DNA of 63,580 nucleotides from DATGUN01 sp035301285 (GTDB taxonomy: Bacteria; Bacillota; Bacilli; Bacillales; Amphibacillaceae), in assembly GCA_035301285.1 (NCBI GenBank), contig DATGUN010000080.1, forward strand, positions 1 to 63,580, written 5' to 3'. Shown here piece by piece: positions 36,692-45,958 of the stretch (the stretch's first letter is position 1; each line of letters opens with the position of its first letter). A program made the translations under genes and the position numbers. Under the pieces are notes generated by a model. That model was not told where the DNA came from. It saw only the letters and a program-made list of their open reading frames with translations, and ran no database searches.

Positions 36692-36701
36692 GGGGGGGGG
36701 G
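36692..36701 (+). promoter_or_regulatory. G10 homopolymer acting as ribosome-binding site
   Basis: Ten consecutive G end seven bases before the ATG at 36709 and just one base before an in-frame ATG at 36703. No other Shine-Dalgarno is present, so the tract itself must serve. G-tracts of this length are prone to slippage. Confidence 0.7.
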
Positions 36702-36708
36702 AATGAAA

Positions 36709-37401
36709 ATGTTGGAAGTAGACGGGATATATACTGAAATTGATCAAAAAGTCCTGCTTGAAGATATTTCGTTTTCGATAGACAGCGGATCTGCTATGGC
36801 ACTTGTGGGACATAATGGAGCAGGAAAATCGACATTGATCAAAACCATTTTGGGTATCCTTGAAAAATCGAAAGGAACAATTACCGTCAACAATCATTCA
36901 ATTGATGAGTCTTATATTCCATACAAAGAACACATTTCATATTTACCGGAGGAACCACTTCTTCTGACAGAATTGACAGCCATGCAGCATTTTCAACTTT
37001 ACGGGTTGAGTTACGATTTGCCGGAAAAGATACTGGGAGAGCGTATTGACCGGTATGTGAAAGGGTTTGAACTGGAAGGGAAATTGGATGTCTATCCGGA
37101 ATCATTGTCGAAGGGGATGCGGCAGAAGGTTCAAGCGATATGTGCTTTTTTACCTGACATACCACTCCTGTTAATTGATGAACCATTTATGGGACTTGAT
37201 GTATATGCGATTGATTATATGGAGCAATTGATCAGGGAGAAAATAGATCAAGGGACAAGTATATTGTTGACAACACATCAGCTTGACAAAGTAAAAAGAA
37301 TAGCTGGATCTTTTATCATGCTTGAACAAGGTAAGTTGATTGAAGAAGGCAGGATGGAAGAATTTAATACAATCACCAGGAGCTCTGGCGCTAATGGGTA
37401 A
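36709..37401 (+). CDS. EcsA-like ABC transporter ATPase
   Basis: A 230-residue ATPase. Walker A GHNGAGKST, signature LSKGMRQKVQAICAFL, Walker B LLLIDEPFMGLD. ISYLPEEPLLLTELTAMQHF and the KGMRQK signature resemble B. subtilis EcsA. Start MLEVDG was preferred because the G10 tract is then at normal spacing. The permease gene overlaps its stop by eight bases. EcsAB affects secretion, regulated proteolysis and competence; this pair could be the Ecs system or a paralogue, since the usual hit/prsA-type neighbours are absent. Confidence 0.8.
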   Translation: MLEVDGIYTEIDQKVLLEDISFSIDSGSAMALVGHNGAGKSTLIKTILGILEKSKGTITVNNHSIDESYIPYKEHISYLPEEPLLLTELTAMQHFQLYGLSYDLPEKILGERIDRYVKGFELEGKLDVYPESLSKGMRQKVQAICAFLPDIPLLLIDEPFMGLDVYAIDYMEQLIREKIDQGTSILLTTHQLDKVKRIAGSFIMLEQGKLIEEGRMEEFNTITRSSGANG

Positions 37402-38803
37402 AACGGTCAGAGCTAATTTGTTCATGAGGTATAAGCGTTTCCGGAAAAAACTTCATTTGAATATGATGGGATTGAAAGTGCTATTTGATGTCACAACAGC
37501 GATCTATTCTTTGATTTTAGTTGCTTATCTTGTAGCGGCCTTTTTTATTACGAATGATGAGATCAATGAAATGCATGATTCTTTTATCATGATCGAAGCA
37601 GAGATGCGTAAACATTTTTGGTTTATATTGACTGTACTCCCGTTTCGTTATGTCATGCAATCGTTTCAATCGCCGGGTATTATTTTTTCGACGTCTGAAC
37701 ATAAGCTATCCATGTTGCCTTTTGCACGTATCAGGGTATGGTTGTTTGCCTGTGTCGTGAAATGGGCGAGAAATGCACTGATCTATTTATTTCTAGGGGG
37801 GATAGTTGGTGTTTTGACACCTATATCCTATTCATTGATTATCGTTTATATCATCATATTGTTTGGTTATGACGTGCTATTTACCGTGCCGGTCTGGAAG
37901 TTGTTTCATGAACGGTTGTGGATTAAATTTGCTGTTATGGGTGGTATGTTGTTTTTCAGCATTTGTACATATTTGCTTGAATCTCCTATCATCGGCCTGT
38001 TGATCCCGCTTGTGTTGATCGGTATACATATTCCGCTTATGCCACAACTTTTCAAACAGATTAACTGGGGAAGGGTAACAGAGGTCAGTGATTTTAAAAT
38101 ATGGAATATGCCACTGATTTCAAGAGCAACCAAGACATCGTTCAAACGGAGTAAACGTTATAGCATTTTTCGCCAGTCCAGACGGCGGCGGAAACCTTTT
38201 CAGTATACACATCAGGCGATTCACAGGCGACTATGGATGATTTACTTTGGAGAGAACATAACATTGATTGCCCAATCGATCGGCAGTCTTTTGGTGTTGT
38301 TGACCGTTTTAGCATTTGCTGGGGGCTTCTATTTTCAAATCGGTGTTGCAATCGCTCTGTATGTATATGCGAATGTCAGTGCCAGTTTCTTTCGGGACCG
38401 TTTTCAATCGGATATATTGCGTGCGCTGCCATGGGAACTCACCCTTTATAAACAAACGTTTTTTAAATGGGTGCTTTTTGGAGGAAGTTTTCTCCTGATA
38501 CCAATCGTCATCTTTGGCATCATTCATTGGTCCATATGGCAGCCACTTAACTGGGTTCTTTATGGTTGTGTGTTTTTATCGCTGTATCATATAAAAATCG
38601 ATAAGTCCATTACCATTTTAGCCAGACGCCTATTATCCCTTGAATGGAGTGAAGGGATTGGGTTTTTATTTCTGATCGTTGTCATAGGTAGTGGGTTCTA
38701 TCCAATTCTTTCTTTTTGGTTCATCTTATGTATCATTTTCTTATCATGGCATAAACAGCATTTCCATACATTATTTTATTTAAAAGGTGAAAGTGTGACA
38801 TAA
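37394..38803 (+). CDS. EcsB-like ABC transporter membrane subunit
   Basis: A 469-residue protein with about eight to ten membrane segments and a basic cytoplasmic loop near the middle (KTSFKRSKRYSIFRQSRRRR). Start MGKTVRANLF overlaps the ATPase stop codon as ATGGGTAA; AGGAG lies eleven bases upstream. It is somewhat longer than B. subtilis EcsB (about 408 residues). Together with the ATPase it forms an exporter-like complex of unknown substrate. Confidence 0.75.
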   Translation: MGKTVRANLFMRYKRFRKKLHLNMMGLKVLFDVTTAIYSLILVAYLVAAFFITNDEINEMHDSFIMIEAEMRKHFWFILTVLPFRYVMQSFQSPGIIFSTSEHKLSMLPFARIRVWLFACVVKWARNALIYLFLGGIVGVLTPISYSLIIVYIIILFGYDVLFTVPVWKLFHERLWIKFAVMGGMLFFSICTYLLESPIIGLLIPLVLIGIHIPLMPQLFKQINWGRVTEVSDFKIWNMPLISRATKTSFKRSKRYSIFRQSRRRRKPFQYTHQAIHRRLWMIYFGENITLIAQSIGSLLVLLTVLAFAGGFYFQIGVAIALYVYANVSASFFRDRFQSDILRALPWELTLYKQTFFKWVLFGGSFLLIPIVIFGIIHWSIWQPLNWVLYGCVFLSLYHIKIDKSITILARRLLSLEWSEGIGFLFLIVVIGSGFYPILSFWFILCIIFLSWHKQHFHTLFYLKGESVT

Positions 38804-39230
38804 ATCATAGCACGCGAGGTGAGTTCATACTATACTCAGATTGGGAAATGGGATGTGTATCTGGTCCAACTTAGTGCTAAATGTTGGACATACACGAATT
38901 GATGAGGCTGGGATAAAAGTATATGTAGCAACAACCCTATACTTCAATGGGTTTTTACTGCTATCTCAGCCTCCTTTTTTATGCCTGTTTTTCATCGCTT
39001 CCCCCAATTCCATATATTTTACACACTTTAATTCCTTTTTCTCAATTCCGACTGACCAAAAGGTACCCACATCAACTTATAAGCTCCTCATTCACTGTCT
39101 GATTTCTTATTAAACTTTGTTTACAAAAATGACTTTTCGGGTATAAACTTTATTGAAATAAACGCCAGACTCAACCAAAAATATTTTGCTTAAAATAGAT
39201 GTAAGCATAGTAGTGGAAGGAGGAAGCTGA
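38804..39230. other. Intergenic region with large hairpin element
   Basis: Apart from the hairpin at 38904-38980 no gene or promoter was recognised. Base composition is AT-rich. Confidence 0.45.
38904..38980 (+). terminator. Long hairpin element with T-tail (GAGGCTGGGA type)
   Basis: GAGGCTGGGATA pairs with TATCTCAGCCTC (one G-U), with an inner AAGTATA/TATACTT stem, then CTTTTTT. It works as a terminator 100 bases after the permease gene. The GAGGCTGGGA arm recurs alone near 20479, and similar hairpins occur repeatedly between genes in other Firmicutes, suggesting a dispersed element. Confidence 0.75.
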
Positions 39231-39497
39231 GTGATGGATAAGAAAGTTACCATTTATATCAGTAATAACAGCACGGAATGCCGTCGCTTGAAAAATCAGT
39301 TGGACGAATGGAAGATTGATTATCAAACTAAAAATATATCCGATGACCGCAAGAATCTGGAACGATTGCAAGGATTCGGGATTTTTGCGACGCCTGCTGT
39401 ATTTGTGGATGATACGGTGATTTTAGGTTTTCAGAAAAACAAATTAAAGAAAACACTCGGTATTGACTATCAGTCATATTACAGAACGATTTTATAA
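39231..39497 (+). CDS. Glutaredoxin-like protein lacking the first active-site Cys
   Basis: An 88-residue protein with a thioredoxin-fold glutaredoxin pattern: VTIYISNNSTECRRLKNQL at the active site and FATPAVFVDDTVILGF as the cis-Pro strand. The usual CxxC is SxxC here (Ser-Thr-Glu-Cys), so disulphide exchange is doubtful or monothiol through the second position. Start GTG with AAGGAGG seven bases upstream; an ATG one codon later is possible. It is separate from its neighbours. Confidence 0.75.
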   Translation: MMDKKVTIYISNNSTECRRLKNQLDEWKIDYQTKNISDDRKNLERLQGFGIFATPAVFVDDTVILGFQKNKLKKTLGIDYQSYYRTIL

Positions 39498-39627
39498 GTA
39501 ACACTCTAGGCGGAAGTAGCATATGGTATTTGTGATGAATGTATTCATGCATGTAATGATACATGTTGGAGAGTCTAAAAGGATGCATTCAAAGTAGCAA
39601 ATAGAAGACTTCCCGAGGTGAATGGAT

Positions 39628-40350
39628 ATGGTTGGATGTTTGATTTTACACGGATATACAGGTGGTCCATATGAAGTGGCGCCATTATCCAGTTATTTAA
39701 AGAAGAACACAAATTGGTTCATCCATGTTCCAACGTTACCTGGGCATGGCCGTGACCTCGAGTTGGAGGATATTCCCTACACGCACTGGATTAATGCTGC
39801 TGAACAGGCCTTGAAAACATTAAAGAAACAATATGACGAGATTCATATTATTGGGTTCTCGATGGGAGGTATGATTGGGGCTTACTTGGCGGCAAAATAC
39901 CATATTCCCAAATTGGTTCTCCTTGCTCCGTCAGGAAAATACCTATCATGGAAACAATTGGCATGTGATATGGGTAAATTACTAGCAGATGGCGTGCAGA
40001 ATAAACTGGGGAAGAACAAACTTTTTTTACAATACAAAAGAAAGGCCGGTATGATCCCTTTCCGATCCAACATCGAGTTTATCAGGCTTGTCCGATTTAC
40101 AAGAAAATATATTCGACACGTACAGTCAGATGTCCTGATTGCCCAGGGATATCAAGACGGCATGGTTCCGTTTAAGACTGCATATTATTTATATGAAAAA
40201 ATGGTGACACCGAATAAAGAAGTTGTTTTTTTTGATCATTCCAAACACCTGATTTGTCTAGGAGAAGACAAAGACACCTTGAACAGGCTCGTCCATCAAT
40301 TTCTTCTGAAAAAAGTACCCACAGCAACTGCCATGGATACTTCATTTTGA
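39628..40350 (+). CDS. Alpha/beta hydrolase, carboxylesterase (Est30-like)
   Basis: A 240-residue esterase. The oxyanion loop is LHGYTGGPYE, nucleophile Ser78 lies in IIGFSMGGMIG, the Asp is in GYQDGMVP and the His in DHSKHLIC. This is the layout of the small thermostable carboxylesterases and monoacylglycerol lipases of bacilli. The ATG at 39628 was chosen because GAGGTG lies eight bases upstream; the ATG two codons earlier is too close to it. It ends ten bases from the convergent degV-type gene with no clear terminator. Confidence 0.87.
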   Translation: MVGCLILHGYTGGPYEVAPLSSYLKKNTNWFIHVPTLPGHGRDLELEDIPYTHWINAAEQALKTLKKQYDEIHIIGFSMGGMIGAYLAAKYHIPKLVLLAPSGKYLSWKQLACDMGKLLADGVQNKLGKNKLFLQYKRKAGMIPFRSNIEFIRLVRFTRKYIRHVQSDVLIAQGYQDGMVPFKTAYYLYEKMVTPNKEVVFFDHSKHLICLGEDKDTLNRLVHQFLLKKVPTATAMDTSF

Positions 40351-40360
40351 ATGGTTATAA

Positions 40361-41212
40361 CTAATTTTTGAAAAAAGACATGACCAGTGCGCCTTCACCT
40401 GCATAGGTCGAAATCAGGGGCCCCGTTTCAGAGAGGAAAATATCTTTGAACGGATACATCTTTTTTATATCCTGAATGACAGAATGGGCACGTTTTTCAT
40501 CATTGCAATGCGTTATGGTCAACACTTTATCCTCAATGTTTTTCGTATATTCACCAATTTGGCCAATAAATCGGCGAAGCGACTTTTTATCACCCCGTAC
40601 TTTTTCAGTTACTTCAATTTCCCCATTATTTTCGCGCATGAGCAGTTTGATATTAAGTGTTTTGGCAATGGTTCCTTTTACTTTATCAAGCCTTCCACCG
40701 AGGATCAGATTATCAAGTGACTTTAAAACAAATAGCGTAGCCGTATCGTTGACGCGTTCTTTTATACGTTCAACAATGTCTTTATAAGATATGTTTTCGT
40801 TGATCATTGTATTGGTTTCATGCAATAAGAGCCCTACACCGCAGGAAGCTGTCTTGGTGTCAATGACTTCAATGACGCGAGCAGGTTCTTCATCGAGCAA
40901 CATGTTTCTTCCGGATACGGCATTTTCATATGTGCTGCTCAATCCTTTTGTCATGCTGAGCATAATGATAGGCTTGTCTGGATCAACTTTTTTGAAAGCT
41001 TCATAAAAATCACTCGGGCTCGGTGCTGATGTACGTGGCAAACTATTTTTCATTTTGATTTTTTCATAAAACTGATGTAGATTCATATCGACGCCACTGG
41101 TATATTGCTTATCTTCAAAATGTAAATAAAGTGGTACGGTGATAAGATCCAAGGATTGCTTTATTTTTTCCGAGACATCCGCACCACCGTCAACCATTAA
41201 TTGTATGTTCAA
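40361..41212 (-). CDS. DegV-family fatty-acid-binding protein
   Basis: A 283-residue protein with the two DegV domains: LMVDGGADVS and PLYLHF in the first, TSAPSPSDFYEAF and SSTYENAVSG as ligand-loop motifs, and GGRLDKVKGTIAKTLNIKLL in the second. DegV/FakB proteins bind fatty acids and present them to the FakA kinase. A TTG start was chosen because GGGGGAG lies six bases upstream. It lies 55 bases downstream of the EamA transporter gene, probably in one operon. Confidence 0.88.
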   Translation of the reverse strand: MNIQLMVDGGADVSEKIKQSLDLITVPLYLHFEDKQYTSGVDMNLHQFYEKIKMKNSLPRTSAPSPSDFYEAFKKVDPDKPIIMLSMTKGLSSTYENAVSGRNMLLDEEPARVIEVIDTKTASCGVGLLLHETNTMINENISYKDIVERIKERVNDTATLFVLKSLDNLILGGRLDKVKGTIAKTLNIKLLMRENNGEIEVTEKVRGDKKSLRRFIGQIGEYTKNIEDKVLTITHCNDEKRAHSVIQDIKKMYPFKDIFLSETGPLISTYAGEGALVMSFFKN

Positions 41213-41267
41213 GCTTATCTCCCCCATATGTTGATAACTTATTCCATTGTATCAGCATTCAATAACA

Positions 41268-42179
41268 TCATTCCGAATTTTTATGTGACAGTGTGACTTT
41301 AGGTTTCCTCGTTGTACTCATGATGAAAAGAAACAAACCGAAGATAACGATGGTTCCGCCAAGCCATTGTGACCATGTAATGTATTCGCCCAGCAAGAAA
41401 TAGGCCAAAATTGATGCCCCGACAGGCTCAAGGACGATTCCCATTGATATGGTTGCAGTACTGAGCCACTTTAGTGCCCAGTTAAATAATGAATGTCCGA
41501 GGAACGTCGGGAAAATGGCCAGGGCGAGAAAGATAAGCCAATGTGTTCCTTGATACCCAATAAATGAATTCCCCTGAACAATGTTATAGCATATCAGCGT
41601 GAGCGAACTGATACCGTAAACGATAAATGTATATGTCGTGAGTGATAAACGCTTCCGTACTTGCTGTCCCATCAGGAAGTATACCGTAATCATGATCGCT
41701 CCAAGAAGTGCCAATATATCTCCAAATAACGCCATGCCGCTGACCTTGAAATCGCCCCAGCTGATAATGACACTCCCGAATACGGCGATGATCAAGCTGA
41801 TGATCGCCCCGTAGGAAAAGCGCTCTTTGAAAAATAGGTACGTCCCGATAAAGGCAAATATCGGTTGTAATGTAACGAGCACGACCGAACTTGCAACAGA
41901 TGTATAGTTCAACGACTCAAACCAAAGGATAAAATGAAACGCCAAGAAAACACCTGCTAGTATGGATAGAAGCCAATCTTTTTTGATGATATGTTTAAAT
42001 TCATTCCGGTGCTTGATATAAACGTAAGGTGCCATGATGACAACAGCCAGAAATAGTCTATAAAATGCAATGATCCCCGAAGGAGCGGGGAATGCCAATT
42101 TTACTAAAACAGCCGAAGTCGACACGGATATGACACCGATCACGACTGCAATATATGGATTGAAAGGTGGAAATCGCAT
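41268..42179 (-). CDS. EamA/DMT-family transporter
   Basis: A 303-residue protein with ten membrane segments in two EamA repeats (about 10-140 and 155-290); FHFILWFESLNYTSVASSVVLVTLQPIF and EYITWSQWLGGTIVIFGLFL are typical. It is probably an exporter of metabolites or amino acids; the substrate is unknown. The C-terminus is short and basic. It precedes degV on the same strand. Confidence 0.88.
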   Translation of the reverse strand: MRFPPFNPYIAVVIGVISVSTSAVLVKLAFPAPSGIIAFYRLFLAVVIMAPYVYIKHRNEFKHIIKKDWLLSILAGVFLAFHFILWFESLNYTSVASSVVLVTLQPIFAFIGTYLFFKERFSYGAIISLIIAVFGSVIISWGDFKVSGMALFGDILALLGAIMITVYFLMGQQVRKRLSLTTYTFIVYGISSLTLICYNIVQGNSFIGYQGTHWLIFLALAIFPTFLGHSLFNWALKWLSTATISMGIVLEPVGASILAYFLLGEYITWSQWLGGTIVIFGLFLFIMSTTRKPKVTLSHKNSE

Positions 42180-42624
42180 TATTTTCTCCTTAATGTCAGT
42201 TTCAATAGTTCTCTTTATTTAAATTGCAATGGTATGTCCATCGATTCTGTTCGTATAAAGACTCTTTTTATTTTATCATGCTATCGATAAAAAAGCATTT
42301 AATCCAATAGTGGATATTATGTCTATTTGTATGTTAATATAAAATAACTGTCATTTAGTGCATAAGTTTCTAAATTAAGGTCTCATTCCGATTTGGAAGA
42401 GCCTTTTTTTCGAAAAGGAAATACGAATCACTTTATACTTTAAAGACATTGATTGTTTCATCAAATATATAGGTGGTAACCGCTTGATAGGCGACGTTGT
42501 CCACGTTAATTGAAAAAGACGCTTATGTAAAGTATAAAAGAATAATGAAAAAGGCTTTCCAGGACGCGATTTGGAAAATTGCCAAGTGATAAATTTTTAA
42601 AGAATAAAGGAGTAGACGATCCTA
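42180..42624. other. Leader and promoter region of cshA
   Basis: A 445-bp gap with no gene. It contains the attenuator-like hairpin at 42379-42410, then about 200 bases of AT-rich leader before the helicase start. Confidence 0.5.
42379..42410 (+). terminator. Terminator-like hairpin in the cshA upstream region
   Basis: GG-CTC..TTCC pairs with GGAA..GAG-CC (one bulged T) and is followed by seven T. It lies about 215 bases before cshA, so it is either an attenuator in a long leader or an isolated terminator. Confidence 0.65.
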
Positions 42625-44115
42625 GTGACAACATTTAAAGAATTAAGTATCTCAAGCCCAATATTGAAGGCATTGGAGAAAATGGGTTTTGAGGAGGCAA
42701 CACCGATACAGGCAGAAACAATTCCCTTGGCATTGGAAGGGAATGATGTGATCGGACAAGCCCAAACAGGTACAGGTAAAACAGCAGCATTCGGTATTCC
42801 GATGATTCAACATTTCGATCCGAAAGTACGGAAAATACAAGGATTGGTTGTAGCGCCGACGCGTGAATTGGCCATTCAGGTCGCGGAGGAAATCAACCGG
42901 CTGGCGAAGTTCTCATCCATCCGTGCACTTGCCATTTATGGTGGTCAACATATGGAAAGACAAATCAGGGCTTTAAAAGATGGACCGCAAATTGTTGTGG
43001 CCACACCTGGTCGCTTATTGGACCATATGCGCCGGAAAACCATCCGTGTGGACAATGTGAAAACAGCTGTATTGGACGAGGCTGATGAAATGCTGAATAT
43101 GGGTTTCATCGATGATATCCGAGATATTTTAAAAGGGATTCCAGAAGAAAGGCAAACATTGCTGTTTTCGGCAACCATGCCAAAAGAAATACGAGATATC
43201 GCTAATACACTCATGAACAGTCCAAAAGAAATCCGAGTGAAGGCAAAAGAAATGACGGTAGAAAACATCGATCAATATTTTGTCGAAATTCCGGATAAAT
43301 TTAAGTTTGATACATTGACAAACCACCTGGACATTCATGCACCGAAACTGGCGATCATTTTTAGTCGGACGAAGAAGCGAGTCGATGAGATCACTGACGG
43401 TCTTCAAGCAAGAGGTTTTCGTGCTGAAGGCATCCATGGAGATTTAACACAAGGGAAGCGGATGAGTGTTCTCAATAAATTCAAGAATGGTCGTGTTGAA
43501 GTACTCGTTGCGACAGATGTTGCAGCTCGAGGCTTGGATATTTCGGATGTGTCGCATGTGTATAACTTTGATATCCCGCAAGATCCTGAAAGCTACGTCC
43601 ACCGCATCGGGCGAACAGGACGCGCAGGAAAAACAGGTGAAGCCATTTCGTTTGTGACACCGAGGGAAATCCCGCATTTGCGTGTCATCGAAAAAGTGAC
43701 TAAAAGCAAGATGAAACGTCTTATGCCACCGACCAATCAAGATGCTGAACGTGGTCAACAACAAGTAGCCGTTGAAAAATTGCTTAATACGATGGCGAAA
43801 AAAGACTTACAATCTTATCATGAGGCAGCCAATGAACTTTTGCAGGATCATGATTCGATAACTGTCATCTCGGCGGCACTGAGCATGCTGACGAAAAAAC
43901 GACGGGATACACCGGTACGTATTTCATCAGTGGCACCTGTCAGTGTAAAAGGTGCTAATGGTCGCGGCGGGAAGAATTATAATCGCCGTTCCAACAATAA
44001 ACGTTTTTACGGTAAACGCCAAGGCGGTGGCGGACGTAATAACGGTGGGCGTAACAAAGGCGGACGTTATCAAGGCGGTCGCAACCGGAAAGGTAATTTC
44101 CAAAAGAATAAATAA
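42625..44115 (+). CDS. cshA: DEAD-box RNA helicase CshA
   Basis: A 496-residue helicase. Q motif near MGFEEATPIQ, motif I AQTGTGKT, Ia PTRELAIQ, II DEAD, III SAT, IV IIFSRTKKRV, VI HRIGRTGRAG. Residues about 440-496 form a basic Gly/Arg/Asn-rich RNA-binding tail. CshA unwinds structured RNA at low temperature and works with the RNA degradosome. It starts at GTG with AAAGGAG twelve bases upstream, a rather long spacing. It stands at the head of the region syntenic with B. subtilis ydbR-ydcK. Confidence 0.93.
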   Translation: MTTFKELSISSPILKALEKMGFEEATPIQAETIPLALEGNDVIGQAQTGTGKTAAFGIPMIQHFDPKVRKIQGLVVAPTRELAIQVAEEINRLAKFSSIRALAIYGGQHMERQIRALKDGPQIVVATPGRLLDHMRRKTIRVDNVKTAVLDEADEMLNMGFIDDIRDILKGIPEERQTLLFSATMPKEIRDIANTLMNSPKEIRVKAKEMTVENIDQYFVEIPDKFKFDTLTNHLDIHAPKLAIIFSRTKKRVDEITDGLQARGFRAEGIHGDLTQGKRMSVLNKFKNGRVEVLVATDVAARGLDISDVSHVYNFDIPQDPESYVHRIGRTGRAGKTGEAISFVTPREIPHLRVIEKVTKSKMKRLMPPTNQDAERGQQQVAVEKLLNTMAKKDLQSYHEAANELLQDHDSITVISAALSMLTKKRRDTPVRISSVAPVSVKGANGRGGKNYNRRSNNKRFYGKRQGGGGRNNGGRNKGGRYQGGRNRKGNFQKNK

Positions 44116-44131
44116 GATGACATTATAGAAG

Positions 44132-44195
44132 AAGCTCCCAAAAGAGGCGTACACTCCAAAAGGTTGGAAGTCGACGTCATGTGGGAGCTTTTTTT
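44132..44195 (+). terminator. Terminator of cshA
   Basis: AAGCTCCCA pairs with TGGGAGCTT over a 41-base loop that contains weaker inner pairing; TTTTT follows. Confidence 0.82.
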
Positions 44196-44270
44196 GATTC
44201 CAGGAGCGCATCATACTTTTTTGCGAGACTTCATTCAACAGTACCTTGGGATGTGTAGCCAGTCATGGCT

Positions 44271-44891
44271 TTAGTTTGGAGACACCCCATGTTTCAACAT
44301 CCGGATAAGGTGCTCTACCTCCTGTTCATCGTCCCATTCCGCCTCTGGTAAAATAATGTATCTGAATAAAATATAACTTATGATGTTACTAGCTAACGAT
44401 CTCAGAATGGTGGCAGGTGGCAGATCAGCGACAATCTGTCCTTTATCTTGATAATATATGATGACTTTCTTCACTTTGGCAAAAATATCTTTTCCGATAT
44501 GTGTGATGAATTGTTCTTTCAATTCGGGATGAAAAGGTAATTCCTGCATTAAAATGCGTAATAGGGTGATATTGTTTTTCATGAAATGAATCCGATTTTG
44601 GATCATGGCTTTTATGAAGTCTTCAAAGTGTACAAATTCCTGATCAATTACTTTATATATATCGTCCTTTAATATAGGAGCGATGAATTCAACCATTATT
44701 GGGGTAACGATTGAGATCAACAGCTCTTTTTTATTTTTATAATGCCGGAAAATTGTCCCTTCCGCCACACCTGCTTTTTGTGCAATTTCGCTAGTGGAGG
44801 TTGCTGCATAACCGTTCTCGGCAAATAATGATGATGCTGCTGCTATGATATTTTTTTGTTTTTGGGTTAACTTTTTTTCGTTTTTGGACAT
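44271..44891 (-). CDS. TetR-family transcriptional regulator
   Basis: A 206-residue regulator. The N-terminal helix-turn-helix is TSEIAQKAGVAEGTIFRHYKNKKELL (about 30-60); the C-terminal ligand-binding domain is divergent. It is the third gene of an operon with an ABC-2 exporter, and a palindromic operator overlaps the operon start, so it very likely represses its own transporter operon until a toxic ligand binds. It lies 34 bases after the permease gene. Confidence 0.9.
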   Translation of the reverse strand: MSKNEKKLTQKQKNIIAAASSLFAENGYAATSTSEIAQKAGVAEGTIFRHYKNKKELLISIVTPIMVEFIAPILKDDIYKVIDQEFVHFEDFIKAMIQNRIHFMKNNITLLRILMQELPFHPELKEQFITHIGKDIFAKVKKVIIYYQDKGQIVADLPPATILRSLASNIISYILFRYIILPEAEWDDEQEVEHLIRMLKHGVSPN

Positions 44892-44925
44892 TGAGATGAT
44901 CCTCCTGTTGGTTCCGCAGTCACAA

Positions 44926-45957
44926 TTATATTTTTCGATATTTTCGGAGCGCCAGTAAATTTAAAAACATAAATAACACAGAGAAACCAATTAGTATATA
45001 GACATCTTGGTAAATGGCATTCCAACCATATCCTCTTACCATTATATTTCGTAAGGCTTCCGCTGCATAATAAAGTGGTGTAAATGGACCGATCCAGCTC
45101 AGCCAATCGGAAATGGTATCCAAATTGAATAATCCAGAGAAAAAGATTTGTGGAACGACGATGATAGGGATAAACTGGACCATTTGCAATGTGTTATTCG
45201 CAAATGAAGAAATCAAGATACCAAGTGTCAGTGCCGTTAAAGCAAGCGCCAATGAAATAATGAGTACATAGATAAATGCCCCCTCCATCAACATGCCAAG
45301 CACAAAAATGGCGTAAGCAGCAATCACTGTTGCCTGAATCATGGTGAAAACGCCAAATCCACAGACGTATCCAGTAATAATCTCCCATTTTCGGAGTGGC
45401 GACGCGAGCAAACGCTCCAATGTCCCGGATGTGCGTTCTTTGATGAATGAAACGCCGGCTATCAAAAACACGAAGAAAAAAATGAAGAATCCGAGCAGGA
45501 CAGGTCCAAAATAGTCAAACTGTCCCATGTCACCAGAGCCATGCAAATACTCAACCGTGAATTCAAGCGTGTCGTCCTGATCATGTTGAGTGGCCTGAAA
45601 TGTTTTGCGTATCCAATCTACTGTCGATCGGTTGATGCTTGGATCACTGCCTTCTAATTTGATTTTCGGTGATTGTTCTTGAAATACGATATATCCATCC
45701 AGGTTTTCGCTCTTTAAATCTTCGTTAGCCGTTTCTTCAACATGATAGGTTTCGATATCCGCACCTTTTTTATCCATTTGTTTGAGAATGGGTTCTGGTA
45801 TATCCACCAATCCGATTTTCGGTTGATATGTTTCACCATCAAATACGAGATGTAGCATGGTAAGGACAAGAATGGGTGCAAATAAGAGCAATGCCAATGT
45901 ACGTTTGTCGCGGATGATCTGTCGTAAAACTCGCTTTGTGAGGACCATGATTCGCAT
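44926..45957 (-). CDS. ABC-2 type exporter permease
   Basis: A 343-residue protein. One N-terminal membrane segment (18-40), a large external domain (45-170), then five segments with GVSFIKERTSGTLERLLASPLRKWEIITGY, the ABC-2 coupling motif, and PQIFFSGLFNLDTI. Start MRIMVLTK has GGAGGTG upstream. It begins one base after the ATPase stop codon. It is likely a drug or lipid exporter of the YhgE/YbhR type with unknown substrate. Confidence 0.87.
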   Translation of the reverse strand: MRIMVLTKRVLRQIIRDKRTLALLLFAPILVLTMLHLVFDGETYQPKIGLVDIPEPILKQMDKKGADIETYHVEETANEDLKSENLDGYIVFQEQSPKIKLEGSDPSINRSTVDWIRKTFQATQHDQDDTLEFTVEYLHGSGDMGQFDYFGPVLLGFFIFFFVFLIAGVSFIKERTSGTLERLLASPLRKWEIITGYVCGFGVFTMIQATVIAAYAIFVLGMLMEGAFIYVLIISLALALTALTLGILISSFANNTLQMVQFIPIIVVPQIFFSGLFNLDTISDWLSWIGPFTPLYYAAEALRNIMVRGYGWNAIYQDVYILIGFSVLFMFLNLLALRKYRKI

Positions 45958-45958
45958 A

